64,000 nt of DNA, taken from positions 1 through 64,000 of the forward strand of contig JADIYA010000031.1 of NCBI GenBank assembly GCA_016705545.1. The letters run 5' to 3'. Shown in pieces: positions 35,396 through 43,420 of the stretch (position 1 is its first letter; the number at the start of each line of letters is the position of its first letter). Source of the DNA: Flavobacteriales bacterium. Its GTDB lineage: Bacteria; Bacteroidota; Bacteroidia; Flavobacteriales_F; PHOS-HE28. The position numbers and the translations under genes are program-made. The notes beneath the pieces are model-generated. The model was not told where the DNA came from, did not search any database, and saw only the letters and a program-made list of their open reading frames with translations.

Positions 35396-36360
35396 GCGCG
35401 CGGAGGGGCGAAGCGCTCGAGAACGAGCAGCAGCGACGCGCCGACCAACGCGAGCACAACGGCGCCTAGTATGTGCGGGTCCTTCGCGGTGATGCCCAAG
35501 GCGGTATCGATCTCGGTGATGGTGGCGTAGTCGCCCGGCCAAACGCTGCGCGTGATGAAAGGCTCCAGGTGCTCATCGGGTTTGCCAGGGTGCACGATGC
35601 GCGTGCTGAGCACTTGCTTCCACGGCCAAACGATGTAGAGCGAACCGAGCAGGAAGCCGGTGAGCGTGGCCACGGTGAGGTCGTGGTGGCGCTGGAACAT
35701 CCAGTTGAGCAGGCGTGAGAAGGCCATGAGGCCGAACAGGCAGCCTGTGCTGAAGACAGCGATCACTGGCAGATCGAAGCCCTTCACCGCTGTCATCACG
35801 GGCAGGTACGCGCCCATGAGCAGCAGGATGAACGACCCGCTGATGCCCGGCAGGATCATGGCGCAGATGGCGATGGCGCCGGCCATGAAGTAGAAGGCAA
35901 GCGAATCACTGGCGGTGCCCGGCTCTGCCAGGCCGATGAACAGCGCGATGGCCGCGCCCACGAGCATGCCGAATACGGGCCCCGCGCCCCAGCGCTTCAC
36001 CAGCTTGCCGCAGAGCCACACGCTGGTGGCGATCAAGCCGAAGAAGAAGCCCCAGATGAGCACCGGGTGCTCGGCCAGCGCCCACGTGATCGGGCGCACG
36101 AGCAGAAGTATGCTGGTGCCGATGCCCGCGACGAGCGTTACCAGGAAGTCGGCGTTCGCCTGCTGCCACGCGCCTTTGAATCCGCCTTGCCGCAGGGCTT
36201 TGAGCGTATCGGGGCCGATGCTCTTGATGGAGCCCAACAGTTCCTCATAGATGCCGGAGATGAAAGCGATGGTGCCGCCGGATACGCCGGGCACCACATC
36301 GGCAGCGCCCATCGACATCCCTTTCAGGAAGAGCTTCACCCGCTCGCGGAGATTCATCAT
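35392..36360 (-). CDS. DUF368 polyprenyl-phosphate transporter (PopT-like)
   Basis: 322 residues, about eight membrane segments, with two inverted re-entrant signatures: GMSMGAADVVPGVSGGTIAF and ICAMILPGISGSFILLLMG. Members of DUF368 (PopT) return undecaprenyl phosphate from the outer to the inner leaflet for reuse in envelope synthesis. The stop overlaps the aroE start by 4 nt and the rhodanese gene follows in the same unit upstream, so the three are co-transcribed. It fits the many envelope-glycan genes in this window. Confidence 0.88.
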   Translation of the reverse strand: MMNLRERVKLFLKGMSMGAADVVPGVSGGTIAFISGIYEELLGSIKSIGPDTLKALRQGGFKGAWQQANADFLVTLVAGIGTSILLLVRPITWALAEHPVLIWGFFFGLIATSVWLCGKLVKRWGAGPVFGMLVGAAIALFIGLAEPGTASDSLAFYFMAGAIAICAMILPGISGSFILLLMGAYLPVMTAVKGFDLPVIAVFSTGCLFGLMAFSRLLNWMFQRHHDLTVATLTGFLLGSLYIVWPWKQVLSTRIVHPGKPDEHLEPFITRSVWPGDYATITEIDTALGITAKDPHILGAVVLALVGASLLLVLERFAPPRA

Positions 36361-36361
36361 G

Positions 36362-36676
36362 TCAATCGCAATTCAACGGTTCCACTTCAGCGCTCCAGGC
36401 CTGAATGCCGCCCTTGAGGCTCATCAGGCCGCTGAAGCCGTAACGCGATTCAAGGGCCTGTATCACCGCGGCCGACCGATTGCCGCTCTTGCAATGCAGG
36501 ATCACGGGCACATCGCGCCGGATCTCAGTCAGCCGCTCGATGATCTCACCCATCGGGATCAATGTGCCGCCGATGCTGCATGCTTCGGCCTCATAGGGTT
36601 CGCGCACATCAATGAGCTGGTGCGGCGCCCCGCTCGCGCGCATCCGCCTCAGTTCCGAACAATCGATCTCGATCAT
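36362..36676 (-). CDS. Single-domain rhodanese-like protein
   Basis: 104 residues from ATG 36676 (MIEIDCSELRRMRASG). Rhodanese fold: QLIDVREPYEAEACSIGG, PMGEIIERLTEI, and the active-site loop VILHCKSGNRSAAVIQAL with the catalytic Cys. Probably a cytosolic sulfurtransferase. A TATCCTTG box lies about 22 nt upstream. It precedes the DUF368 gene by 1 nt. Confidence 0.88.
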   Translation of the reverse strand: MIEIDCSELRRMRASGAPHQLIDVREPYEAEACSIGGTLIPMGEIIERLTEIRRDVPVILHCKSGNRSAAVIQALESRYGFSGLMSLKGGIQAWSAEVEPLNCD

Positions 36677-36734
36677 GCCGTGCTTCTTCGCCAGCGCAAG
36701 GATAGTGTCCAACGGCCCTCCCGCTGGTTGAGCG

Positions 36735-38237
36735 CTAGCCCTTGCGTTTGAAATCGAGCTTGTGGAAATGGAAATCGGGGCTGTGCAATTCGATCCGGAA
36801 GCCGGTGACCTTGTGGTCGGCATCGAAGCTGAAGGTGATGTAGCCGGGCTCGAGGAAGGGGTCCTGGTGCTGCCACTGGAAGGTGTCGTAGTGCCAATGC
36901 GAGAGCCCGCCGGTGAAGAGCTCGGGCGCGGGCCTCAGCGATAGCGAAAGCTTGCCGTCCTTCTCGGTGATCACCGCATCACCGTAGATCTTGTCGGTGT
37001 ATGCGCCGGCATAGGCGGCGGCGGCCATCGAGGGCTTGGTCTTCGGCGCACGTGCTGTAACGCGATCGGCCACGCGCTTGGCTTCGCGCTCCTGTCGTTT
37101 GGCGAGGCGCGGCAGCATATCAGCCACGGGATCGGCCTTGCCATCGCCCAGGTAGAGGTCGAGGATCTCGGCCGTGATGGCGAACACGCTGTACGACTCG
37201 CCATTGCCGAGGCAGATCACGGCCAGGTCCTTATCGGGCGCCACCGCATGGTTGAGGATGAAGCCCGGCATGCCGCCGCTGTGCGTGATCACCGTTTCGT
37301 TGTGATCGGTCTCGAGGAACCAGCCAAGCGCAGCGCCATCGCGGCGCCCGCCCATGGGCAGGTGCATGGCCGTGATGCGGTTGTAGCTGGCCGGACTGAG
37401 GAACGCCTTTCCATTCGCCTTGCCTTCATCGGCCCACATCGCATCCCACTTCGCGAGGTCATTCACCGTGCTGAGCACCCCGCAGGCGCCATCGGCTCCG
37501 CGCAGCGCTTGGTAGGGCATGCTCTTCTGCGGCGATTTCGGATCCTGTCCCTTGCGCACATGGGGCAAGGCCACATCGCTCATGCCAGCCAGGTCGGCGG
37601 TCTCCACGCGACTGCGCTCCATGCCAAGCGGCTTGAAGATGCGGGTGGTGATGAACTGGTCCCAGGTCATGCCGCTCACCTGCTCCACCACGCGCGCCGC
37701 GGCGATGTACATGAGGTTGCTGTAACCGAACTGCGTGCGGAAAGGATAGGTGAAGGGCTCACTCGAATGACGGGCGAGGATCTCATCGGGCGTGTAGGCC
37801 GTGCCGTACCAGAGCAGGTCGCCATCGAAGGTGCCCCAGCCGGCACGGTGGCAGAGCAGGTCGGCAATGGTCATCTGCTCCGTGATGAAGGGGTCGGGCG
37901 TCTTGAAGGCGGGCAGGTGCTTGCGCACGGGATCATCGAAGCTCAGCTTGCCTTCGTCGGCGAGCAGTCCGATGGCGCACGCGGTGAAGGCCTTGCTGAT
38001 GCTGGCGCAGTAGAACACGCTGTTCGGTGTGACGGGCTCTGGCTTGTCGATGTCGAGCTTGCCGTAGCCCTTGGCGAACACCAGTTGCCCATCCTTCACG
38101 ATGCCGACGGCGAGGCCGGGCTGATCGAAGCTGATGAGGGCATCGGCGATGTAGGCATCGAGGGCCTTGAGGTCAGGTTGCTGGGCATGCAGCAGCAGCG
38201 GCAGCACGAGGAAGGAGAGAAGGGCGTGGCGGATCAT
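36735..38237 (-). CDS. Secreted serine hydrolase, beta-lactamase/PBP class C family
   Basis: 500 residues from ATG 38237 (MIRHALLSFLVLPLLLHAQ, signal peptide). SxxK in YCASISKAFTACAIG, YxN in FGYSNLMYIAA, third motif in THSGGMPGFILN. The C-terminal beta domain (YAGAYTDKIYGDAVITEKDG, YITFSFDADHKVTGFRI) is the DUF3471-type extension. Acts outside the cytoplasm, probably on peptides or esters. A TACACTTG box ends 4 nt before the ATG. It is distinct from the gene at 23386-25035, with little similarity outside the catalytic motifs. Confidence 0.88.
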   Translation of the reverse strand: MIRHALLSFLVLPLLLHAQQPDLKALDAYIADALISFDQPGLAVGIVKDGQLVFAKGYGKLDIDKPEPVTPNSVFYCASISKAFTACAIGLLADEGKLSFDDPVRKHLPAFKTPDPFITEQMTIADLLCHRAGWGTFDGDLLWYGTAYTPDEILARHSSEPFTYPFRTQFGYSNLMYIAAARVVEQVSGMTWDQFITTRIFKPLGMERSRVETADLAGMSDVALPHVRKGQDPKSPQKSMPYQALRGADGACGVLSTVNDLAKWDAMWADEGKANGKAFLSPASYNRITAMHLPMGGRRDGAALGWFLETDHNETVITHSGGMPGFILNHAVAPDKDLAVICLGNGESYSVFAITAEILDLYLGDGKADPVADMLPRLAKRQEREAKRVADRVTARAPKTKPSMAAAAYAGAYTDKIYGDAVITEKDGKLSLSLRPAPELFTGGLSHWHYDTFQWQHQDPFLEPGYITFSFDADHKVTGFRIELHSPDFHFHKLDFKRKG

Positions 38238-38311
38238 GGGGCAAGTGTAGCCATCGCGCTTCAGCCCAGCACAGCCGGACGTGCTGCCCGGTTCGCTCTG
38301 CTCTATTGCGG

Positions 38312-39172
38312 TCAGGGCAGGATGAAGCGGCGCACCTCTTGGCGCGTGGGCGTGCTGAGGCGCACCAGGAGCAAATGCCCGTGCAGCGCACTGAGGCCAA
38401 CGTGCCACGACGCGCGTGGTGAAGCGGCCGTGCCTTCTGCGATGAGCGCGCCGTTGGCCGAGAGCAGCTGGAAGGTGATCGGTTCCGATGCGAGGTTGGG
38501 GTCGAAGGCGAGCAGGCCCTGCCCATCGGGCGAAGGCACCACGATGAAGGATGGACTAGCCGCGCTATTCTCGGGCACGGATATGTTGATGTCGCAGGCC
38601 TGCGGGTCAATCAGGTTGGCGGCGCCGGGTGTGCTGCACATGCGCTGGAAGTCGGCATTGTTATCGCCGGTGTCCGCGCCATCCGGGAGGCGCCCGATGC
38701 TGATGCCGCTCGTGAGGTTGCTGTCCTCCTGCGAGGTGCCGGTGCCTTCGGTATAACCCGGCACGCTGCCGCCGTAGCTGAGCGCATCGAGCACCATCGG
38801 CTCGGGCTGGGTGATCACCAAGGCGATGGCATCCGGCGATCCGTTCTGTATCAGGTTCGTGGCGGGTGTCACCACCGCATCGCAATTCGGCGTGCCAGCA
38901 TTGGCGCAGATCACGAAGAACTCGCCCGCCGGAAGCGCAGGCCAGCTCACATTCTCCAGCGTGGCGTATACAGCGCTGCCGCCCGCATTGCCGTTCACCA
39001 GCACCACTTGCAGGTATTGCAAGGGGAATGCGGATGATCCCGTATTGAGGATCTCGATGTACTCGGCATTGTCGGTGCCCGGCTGGTCGTAATCCACTTC
39101 GTTGATCACCACTTGGGCGCTTGCTGTGCCGACCATCAGTGGCATCAGGATCGGGGCGAGTTGTTTGATCAT
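38312..39172 (-). CDS. Lamin tail domain protein, secreted
   Basis: 286 residues: signal peptide MIKQLAPILMPLMVGTASAQ, then a lamin-tail domain (VVINEVDYDQPGTDNAEYIE, LPAGEFFVICANA, GSPDAIALVITQP, NADFQRMCSTPGAANL). The C-terminal part (FQLLSANGALIAEGTA, ALHGHLLLVRLSTPTRQEVR, RFILP) looks like a degenerate T9SS sorting domain. Bacterial LTD proteins are secreted and surface-displayed, often next to nucleases or adhesins; no nuclease domain is here. Function unknown. Confidence 0.82.
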   Translation of the reverse strand: MIKQLAPILMPLMVGTASAQVVINEVDYDQPGTDNAEYIEILNTGSSAFPLQYLQVVLVNGNAGGSAVYATLENVSWPALPAGEFFVICANAGTPNCDAVVTPATNLIQNGSPDAIALVITQPEPMVLDALSYGGSVPGYTEGTGTSQEDSNLTSGISIGRLPDGADTGDNNADFQRMCSTPGAANLIDPQACDINISVPENSAASPSFIVVPSPDGQGLLAFDPNLASEPITFQLLSANGALIAEGTAASPRASWHVGLSALHGHLLLVRLSTPTRQEVRRFILP

Positions 39173-39181
39173 GATCGTATT

Positions 39182-39586
39182 CTAATTCGAAGCGTGGCGG
39201 CTGGTCTTCTTCGCTGGGGCCTTCAAGGTTTTCTTCATCGGCTTCTTGGCGTTCTTGCTGGGCAAGGTGGCGATGTGCCCGAGGCTGAGCTTCACCCAGC
39301 GGTTCAGCGAGCGCTTGTCGCCAACGGCATCGGCGTCCACGAACACGAAGCCCTTCATGTTCTTATGTCCGAAGGTCATGGGCTTGGCGCCCGGCCATTG
39401 GAGCACCTCATCGTGCCGCTCCGGGTTGAAGCGCGCCATGAAATCGCCCTTGTTGGTGATGCCCACGCTCATGTGTCCCTTCACCATGAAGGCCACGCCG
39501 CCGAACATCTTCTTGTGCTCGGGCTTGGCGCCTTCGGAAACCAGGGCATCGTGGATCTGATGCTCGAAGAGAGGATTGTGGGCCAT
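39182..39586 (-). CDS. TfoX N-terminal domain protein
   Basis: 134 residues from ATG 39586 (MAHNPLFEHQIHDALVSEGA). TfoX-N core: KKMFGGVAFMVKGHMSVGIT, DFMARFNPERHDEVLQWPGA, FGHKNMKGFVFVDADAV. The lysine-rich tail (KNAKKPMKKTLKAPAKK) is unusual and could bind nucleic acid. Stand-alone TfoX-N proteins are common in Bacteroidota and their link to competence is unproven. A CACCTTTG box lies about 25 nt upstream. Confidence 0.8.
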   Translation of the reverse strand: MAHNPLFEHQIHDALVSEGAKPEHKKMFGGVAFMVKGHMSVGITNKGDFMARFNPERHDEVLQWPGAKPMTFGHKNMKGFVFVDADAVGDKRSLNRWVKLSLGHIATLPSKNAKKPMKKTLKAPAKKTSRHASN

Positions 39587-39698
39587 GGTTGGTCTAGTGG
39601 ATGTATAGTCCAAAGGTGCATCAGGGAGCCATTTTTCCAAATGGATGGTGAGGGGGGCGCACCGCAGCAAAGCGTTCAAGGCCGTTGGCGTTGGCCGC

Positions 39699-39770
39699 AT
39701 GGAGGTCATGCGCGCCGTGTCCTACAAGTTCTTCGGCACGGTGAAGTTCCTGTACCTGGCCGACCAATGA
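39699..39770 (+). other. Tiny open frame or gene relic
   Basis: 23 codons, MEVMRAVSYKFFGTVKFLYL then ADQ and stop. The aromatic/basic composition looks like a real protein end, and the same frame is open a short way upstream (RSKAFKAVGVGR). Could be the 3' end of a lost gene between two leftward genes. Unrecognised. Confidence 0.2.
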
Positions 39771-41819
39771 TCAATACCCCGCCAACCTCTCCACTGCTTC
39801 CTTCAATCTCCCCTTAGGAAGGAAACCCTGTTCCAACGGAATGGCGAACGGCACCGGCGTATCCCAACTGGCCACGCGCACGATCGGTGCATCCAAATGC
39901 TCGAAGGCATGCTCCGCGATGATGGCCGCCAATTCGCCACCCATGCCGGCGGTCATCGTGTCCTCATGCAGCAGCAGCGCCTTGCCGGTCTTCTTCACGC
40001 TGGTCAGGATGGTGTCGACATCCAACGGCACCAATGTGCGCAGGTCGATGATCTCCAGCTTCACTCCGTTCGCTTTGACCATCTCATCCGCAAGCTCTGT
40101 TGCCCAATGCACCCCCATGCCGTAGGTGATGATGCTGAGTGCTGATCCTTCACGCACCACACGCGCCTTGCCGAACGGAATGCTGTAGGGTTGCTCAGGC
40201 ACCACACCGCTGATGCTTCGGTACATGGCCTTGTGCTCGAAGAACATAACGGGGTTCGGGTCGTCGAAGGCGGTCATGAGCAGGCCCTTGGCGTCGTAGG
40301 GGTTGCTGGGGTAAACCACTTTCAGTCCGGGCGTCTTCACGAACCACATCTCGTTGCTCTGGCTGTGGAAGGGACCTGCACCTACGCCAGCGCCGGTCGG
40401 CATGCGCACCACCACGTCGGCGTTCTGCCCCCAGCGGTAGTGGATCTTCGCGAAGTTGTTGCAGATCTGCGTGATGCCCTCGCTGACGAAATCGGCGAAC
40501 TGCATCTCCATCATGGCCTTCATGCCCTTGATGCTGAGGCCGAGCGCCGCACCGAGGATCGCGCTCTCGCACAGCGGCGTGTTGCGCACGCGGTCCTTGC
40601 CGAAGCGCTCCACGAATCCTTCGGTGATCTTGAACGCGCCGCCGTATTCCGCGATGTCCTGGCCCATCAATACCAGGTTGGCGTGACGCTCCATGCTTTG
40701 CGCAAGGCCTTCTTGAATGGCGTCGATCATTCGAATTTCACGGGCCGCGAGCTTCGAGCCACTAGCCTCTAGCTCGTGGCTCGTGGCTAGCGGCTCGAGG
40801 CCTGCGCTCATCGGAGCGTACACGTCACCTACCTCAACGGACTCGACAGGAACAGGCTCCGGTTCCTCGAACGCGTGCTTCAGATCGTCCTCGATACTGT
40901 CCTTCAGGCGCGTGCGGATCTCGTCGCGCTTGGTGATGTCGAGCACGCCCATCTTCAGCAGCCAGGCTTCGTAGTTCATCACGGGGTCCTTCTTGCCCCA
41001 CACCTCGAACAGCTCTTTCGGGACGTACTTGGTGCCGCTCGCTTCCTCGTGGCCACGCATCCGGAAGGTCATGCACTCCACCAGGATCGGACGCGGGTTC
41101 TCGCGCACGCTGTCGGCCAGTTTCGCGAGGTTGTCGTGCACCTCGAGGATGTTGTTGCCGGCGATCTGCACGCCTTCGATGCCGTAGCCGATGGCCTTGT
41201 CCACGAAACTCTTCATGCGGAACTGCTCGCTGCTGGGCGTGCTCAGTCCGTAGCCGTTGTTCTCGATGATGAAGAGCACGGGCAGGTCCCACACTGCAGC
41301 CACGTTCACGCTCTCGTGGAAGTCACCCTCGCTGGTGGCGCCATCGCCGGTGAAGACGATGGTGCAGCGGTTCTCCTTCTTCAGCTTGTGCGCCAGCGCG
41401 ATGCCGTCGGCGATGCCCATCTGCGGGCCGAGGTGGCTGATCATGCCCACCACTTTGTGCTCCTGGCTGCCGAAGTGGAAGCTGCGCTCGCGACCCTTGC
41501 TGTAGCCGGTGGCCTTGCCCTGCCATTGCGCGAAGAGCTTCGCGAAGGGCATGCCCCGCGTGGTGAAGACACCGAGGTTGCGGTGCATGGGCAGGATGTA
41601 CTCGTCGTTCTGCAGGACCATGGTGGCGCCCACGCTGATGGCCTCCTGTCCGATTCCGCTGAACCACTTGCTGATCTTGCCTTGCCGAAGCAGGCTGAGC
41701 ATCTTCTCCTCGATGATGCGCGGGAAGACGAGCTTCTCGTAGGTGCCGATCAGGAAGGCGTCGCTGTGGGAGCCGCGCTCGAAGTGGAGCTGACGGTCCT
41801 CGATGGTGTATTGTGACAT
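39771..41819 (-). CDS. Fused E1 alpha-beta subunit of 2-oxoacid (branched-chain type) dehydrogenase
   Basis: 682 residues from ATG 41819 (MSQYTIEDRQLHFERGS). The alpha half (1-~335) has YRNLGVFTT-like HRNLGVFTTRGMPFAKLFA and the TPP motif GDGATSEGDFHESVN … NNGYGLS. A ~25-residue linker follows (GLEPLATSHELEASGSKLAA), then the beta half from IDAIQEGLAQSMERHANLVL through GQDIAEYGGAFKITEGF, PTGAGVGAGPFHSQSNEMWF, HEDTMTAGMGGELAAIIAEH. It decarboxylates a 2-oxoacid, probably branched-chain, and passes the acyl group to E2. The fusion is usual in Bacteroidota. Products of Val/Ile breakdown feed the mutase encoded at 26.6-30 kb. Confidence 0.93.
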   Translation of the reverse strand: MSQYTIEDRQLHFERGSHSDAFLIGTYEKLVFPRIIEEKMLSLLRQGKISKWFSGIGQEAISVGATMVLQNDEYILPMHRNLGVFTTRGMPFAKLFAQWQGKATGYSKGRERSFHFGSQEHKVVGMISHLGPQMGIADGIALAHKLKKENRCTIVFTGDGATSEGDFHESVNVAAVWDLPVLFIIENNGYGLSTPSSEQFRMKSFVDKAIGYGIEGVQIAGNNILEVHDNLAKLADSVRENPRPILVECMTFRMRGHEEASGTKYVPKELFEVWGKKDPVMNYEAWLLKMGVLDITKRDEIRTRLKDSIEDDLKHAFEEPEPVPVESVEVGDVYAPMSAGLEPLATSHELEASGSKLAAREIRMIDAIQEGLAQSMERHANLVLMGQDIAEYGGAFKITEGFVERFGKDRVRNTPLCESAILGAALGLSIKGMKAMMEMQFADFVSEGITQICNNFAKIHYRWGQNADVVVRMPTGAGVGAGPFHSQSNEMWFVKTPGLKVVYPSNPYDAKGLLMTAFDDPNPVMFFEHKAMYRSISGVVPEQPYSIPFGKARVVREGSALSIITYGMGVHWATELADEMVKANGVKLEIIDLRTLVPLDVDTILTSVKKTGKALLLHEDTMTAGMGGELAAIIAEHAFEHLDAPIVRVASWDTPVPFAIPLEQGFLPKGRLKEAVERLAGY
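40740..40812 (-). repeat. Repeat-like linker between E1 alpha and E1 beta
   Basis: Coding strand reads GAGCCGCTAGCCACGAGCCA, then CGAGCTAGAGGCTAGTGGCT, then CGAAGCTCGCGG: an imperfect alternation of CTAGCC/GGCTAG and GAGCC/GGCTC words. It shares these words with the mutase linker at 28916-28990. Translated in frame. Confidence 0.5.
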
Positions 41820-41855
41820 GGTTGCGGGTACGGGCCTGCCTGCAGCAGGCGGGCG

Positions 41856-41863
41856 CGAAGGTA
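41856..41863 (-). promoter_or_regulatory. -7 box TACCTTCG of the E1 fusion gene
   Basis: One mismatch to TAnnTTTG; a 36-nt leader to ATG 41819 contains a 6-bp hairpin GCCTGC/GCAGGC. Confidence 0.4.
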
Positions 41864-41940
41864 TTTTGGGGTTGCGGGTAGCGGCGGACGGCGGGTTGAA
41901 GGTTGCCAACACCAGCACGGTCAAGTGCGATCGCGCCCGG

Positions 41941-41948
41941 TACTTTCG
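41941..41948 (+). promoter_or_regulatory. -7 box TACTTTCG of the GT39-LtaS-DagK operon
   Basis: One mismatch to TAnnTTTG; 5 nt (GCGCC) separate it from ATG 41954, so the operon mRNA would start at or next to the ATG. Confidence 0.5.
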
Positions 41949-41953
41949 GCGCC

Positions 41954-43420
41954 ATGCAAGTGGTGGAGACTTGGGCACGACATGCAGCCGTGGTGATGCT
42001 GCTGTTGGGCACGCTTGCTCACTTAGTGCTCCGGGCCGGGTTGCTGAATGATCCGCGTGTGGATCTGGGCGGCGCCGAGATCAATGTGGTGTACGGCGTG
42101 CAGAAGCTCGTTGACGGGCGTCCGCTCTATTCCGATCCGGAGCAACCGCCGTTCGAGGCGATCCAGTTGGCGCCGCTCTATCACGTGCTTGTTTCCGGCA
42201 TGGCAAGGGTCAGTGGCGTTGGTCCGCTCGATACACAGGGCCTCTACTTCGTGAGTCGTTCGCAAGCCCTCGCGCTGAACCTCCTCACGGCCTTGCTTGT
42301 GCTGTTGCTCTGCCGTAAGAACGGTGCGAATCTGGGCCTATCCATTGCGTTGGCGTGCATCGGTTTCGCCCTGCTCACCGAGCATTTCTACGGCCGCTCC
42401 GATGCACTCTCGACCCCGTTGATGCTCGCTGCTTGCCTCGTGCTCGCTGAGGTGAATGCGAGCTTGTTGTCGTGGCGACGATCGTTCGCTGTTGCTGTGT
42501 TATCAGCTTTGGCTGTGCTGACCAAGCAGACGGCGGTCATACTTCCGCTATTCGTCGCCGTGCATTTCATGGTGCAGCGCGATTGGCGTTCCCTTGCGCG
42601 ATTCGCGATCGCAGGCGCTGGAGCCGCGGTGCTTGCCTTAGGACTCTTGTTGTGCATGGCTTCACCCGATGTCCTTTGGAAGAATCTGGTGGTGGCGGTG
42701 CGCAATGGCATCGAACCATCCATGTACAAGGAACTGTTCGATCGCGGCGTGTACAAGTACCATGTGGGTTGGCATGCGATCGCCCTCCTAGCTCCGATGC
42801 TGCTTGTTCGTCGGGGACGGCCGCTTGCTTCACTGTTCGGCCTGGCAGCAGGTCTGGCCTTTGTCGCTGGTGCGCTCGGCGGATTGAAGAGCGGCAGCAG
42901 CTTGAACTACCTGGTCGATGGGCTGCTGCTTGCTCTCGTTGCCGCGGTCTTCCTGATCAAGCAGGCGCCTGAGCGCTGGCGGCCTTGGGCGCACATGGCG
43001 CTACTGGGCTACGGGCTGCTCTTCATGCAGCACCGTGTCCGTTTGCTCGATGCGCGCGTGGGCGATGATGCGCAACGCGCGACCCATGCTTTTTCACTCG
43101 ATTCGGATCGGCGTACCGCGGCCTTTCTTCGCGATTCGCTTCGGTTAGGCGCCGAAGATCATGTCATGATCACTTATCGCGGCCACTTGGAACTGCTGCT
43201 AAACGGTCAAGGCCTGCTGCCCCAGAAGGACATCATCCAGTGGAGCACGGAGCCGCCCTTCGACCTGCATCGGTTGAAGGAGATGCTCGATCAGGGGCAA
43301 GTGCGCGCGGTGGTCACCGATGCACCTGCAGATACGCTGCGGCTGCTGTCGTGGCGCCATGCGCTCGTACCGATCGCACAAGTGAACGGCCGTTGGGTCT
43401 TCGCCATCAAGTCCAACTGA
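41954..43420 (+). CDS. GT39/PMT-like integral membrane glycosyltransferase
   Basis: 488 residues, about ten membrane segments and a C-terminal soluble domain (residues ~395-488). Near the N-terminus VYGVQKLVDGRPLYSDPEQP, PFEAIQLAPLYHVL resembles the first-loop D/E and GxPLY region of GT-C enzymes (ArnT/PMT type). VLSALAVLTKQTAVILPLFV is the usual helix in such proteins. They use polyprenyl-phosphate sugars on the outer face of the inner membrane. The stop shares one nt with the next start (TGATG). Acceptor is unknown; with the two downstream genes it may build or prime a lipid-linked glycan. Confidence 0.75.
   Translation: MQVVETWARHAAVVMLLLGTLAHLVLRAGLLNDPRVDLGGAEINVVYGVQKLVDGRPLYSDPEQPPFEAIQLAPLYHVLVSGMARVSGVGPLDTQGLYFVSRSQALALNLLTALLVLLLCRKNGANLGLSIALACIGFALLTEHFYGRSDALSTPLMLAACLVLAEVNASLLSWRRSFAVAVLSALAVLTKQTAVILPLFVAVHFMVQRDWRSLARFAIAGAGAAVLALGLLLCMASPDVLWKNLVVAVRNGIEPSMYKELFDRGVYKYHVGWHAIALLAPMLLVRRGRPLASLFGLAAGLAFVAGALGGLKSGSSLNYLVDGLLLALVAAVFLIKQAPERWRPWAHMALLGYGLLFMQHRVRLLDARVGDDAQRATHAFSLDSDRRTAAFLRDSLRLGAEDHVMITYRGHLELLLNGQGLLPQKDIIQWSTEPPFDLHRLKEMLDQGQVRAVVTDAPADTLRLLSWRHALVPIAQVNGRWVFAIKSN

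Noticed and set aside
37248..38756. 502-codon open frame on the plus strand
   Set aside because: Antisense to the serine hydrolase and the lamin-tail gene, both of which have signal peptides and catalytic or family motifs.
40740..40812. CRISPR-like or microsatellite array in the E1 gene
   Set aside because: The words are irregular, with no constant repeat-spacer period, and they are translated in frame. No cas genes were found anywhere in the window.
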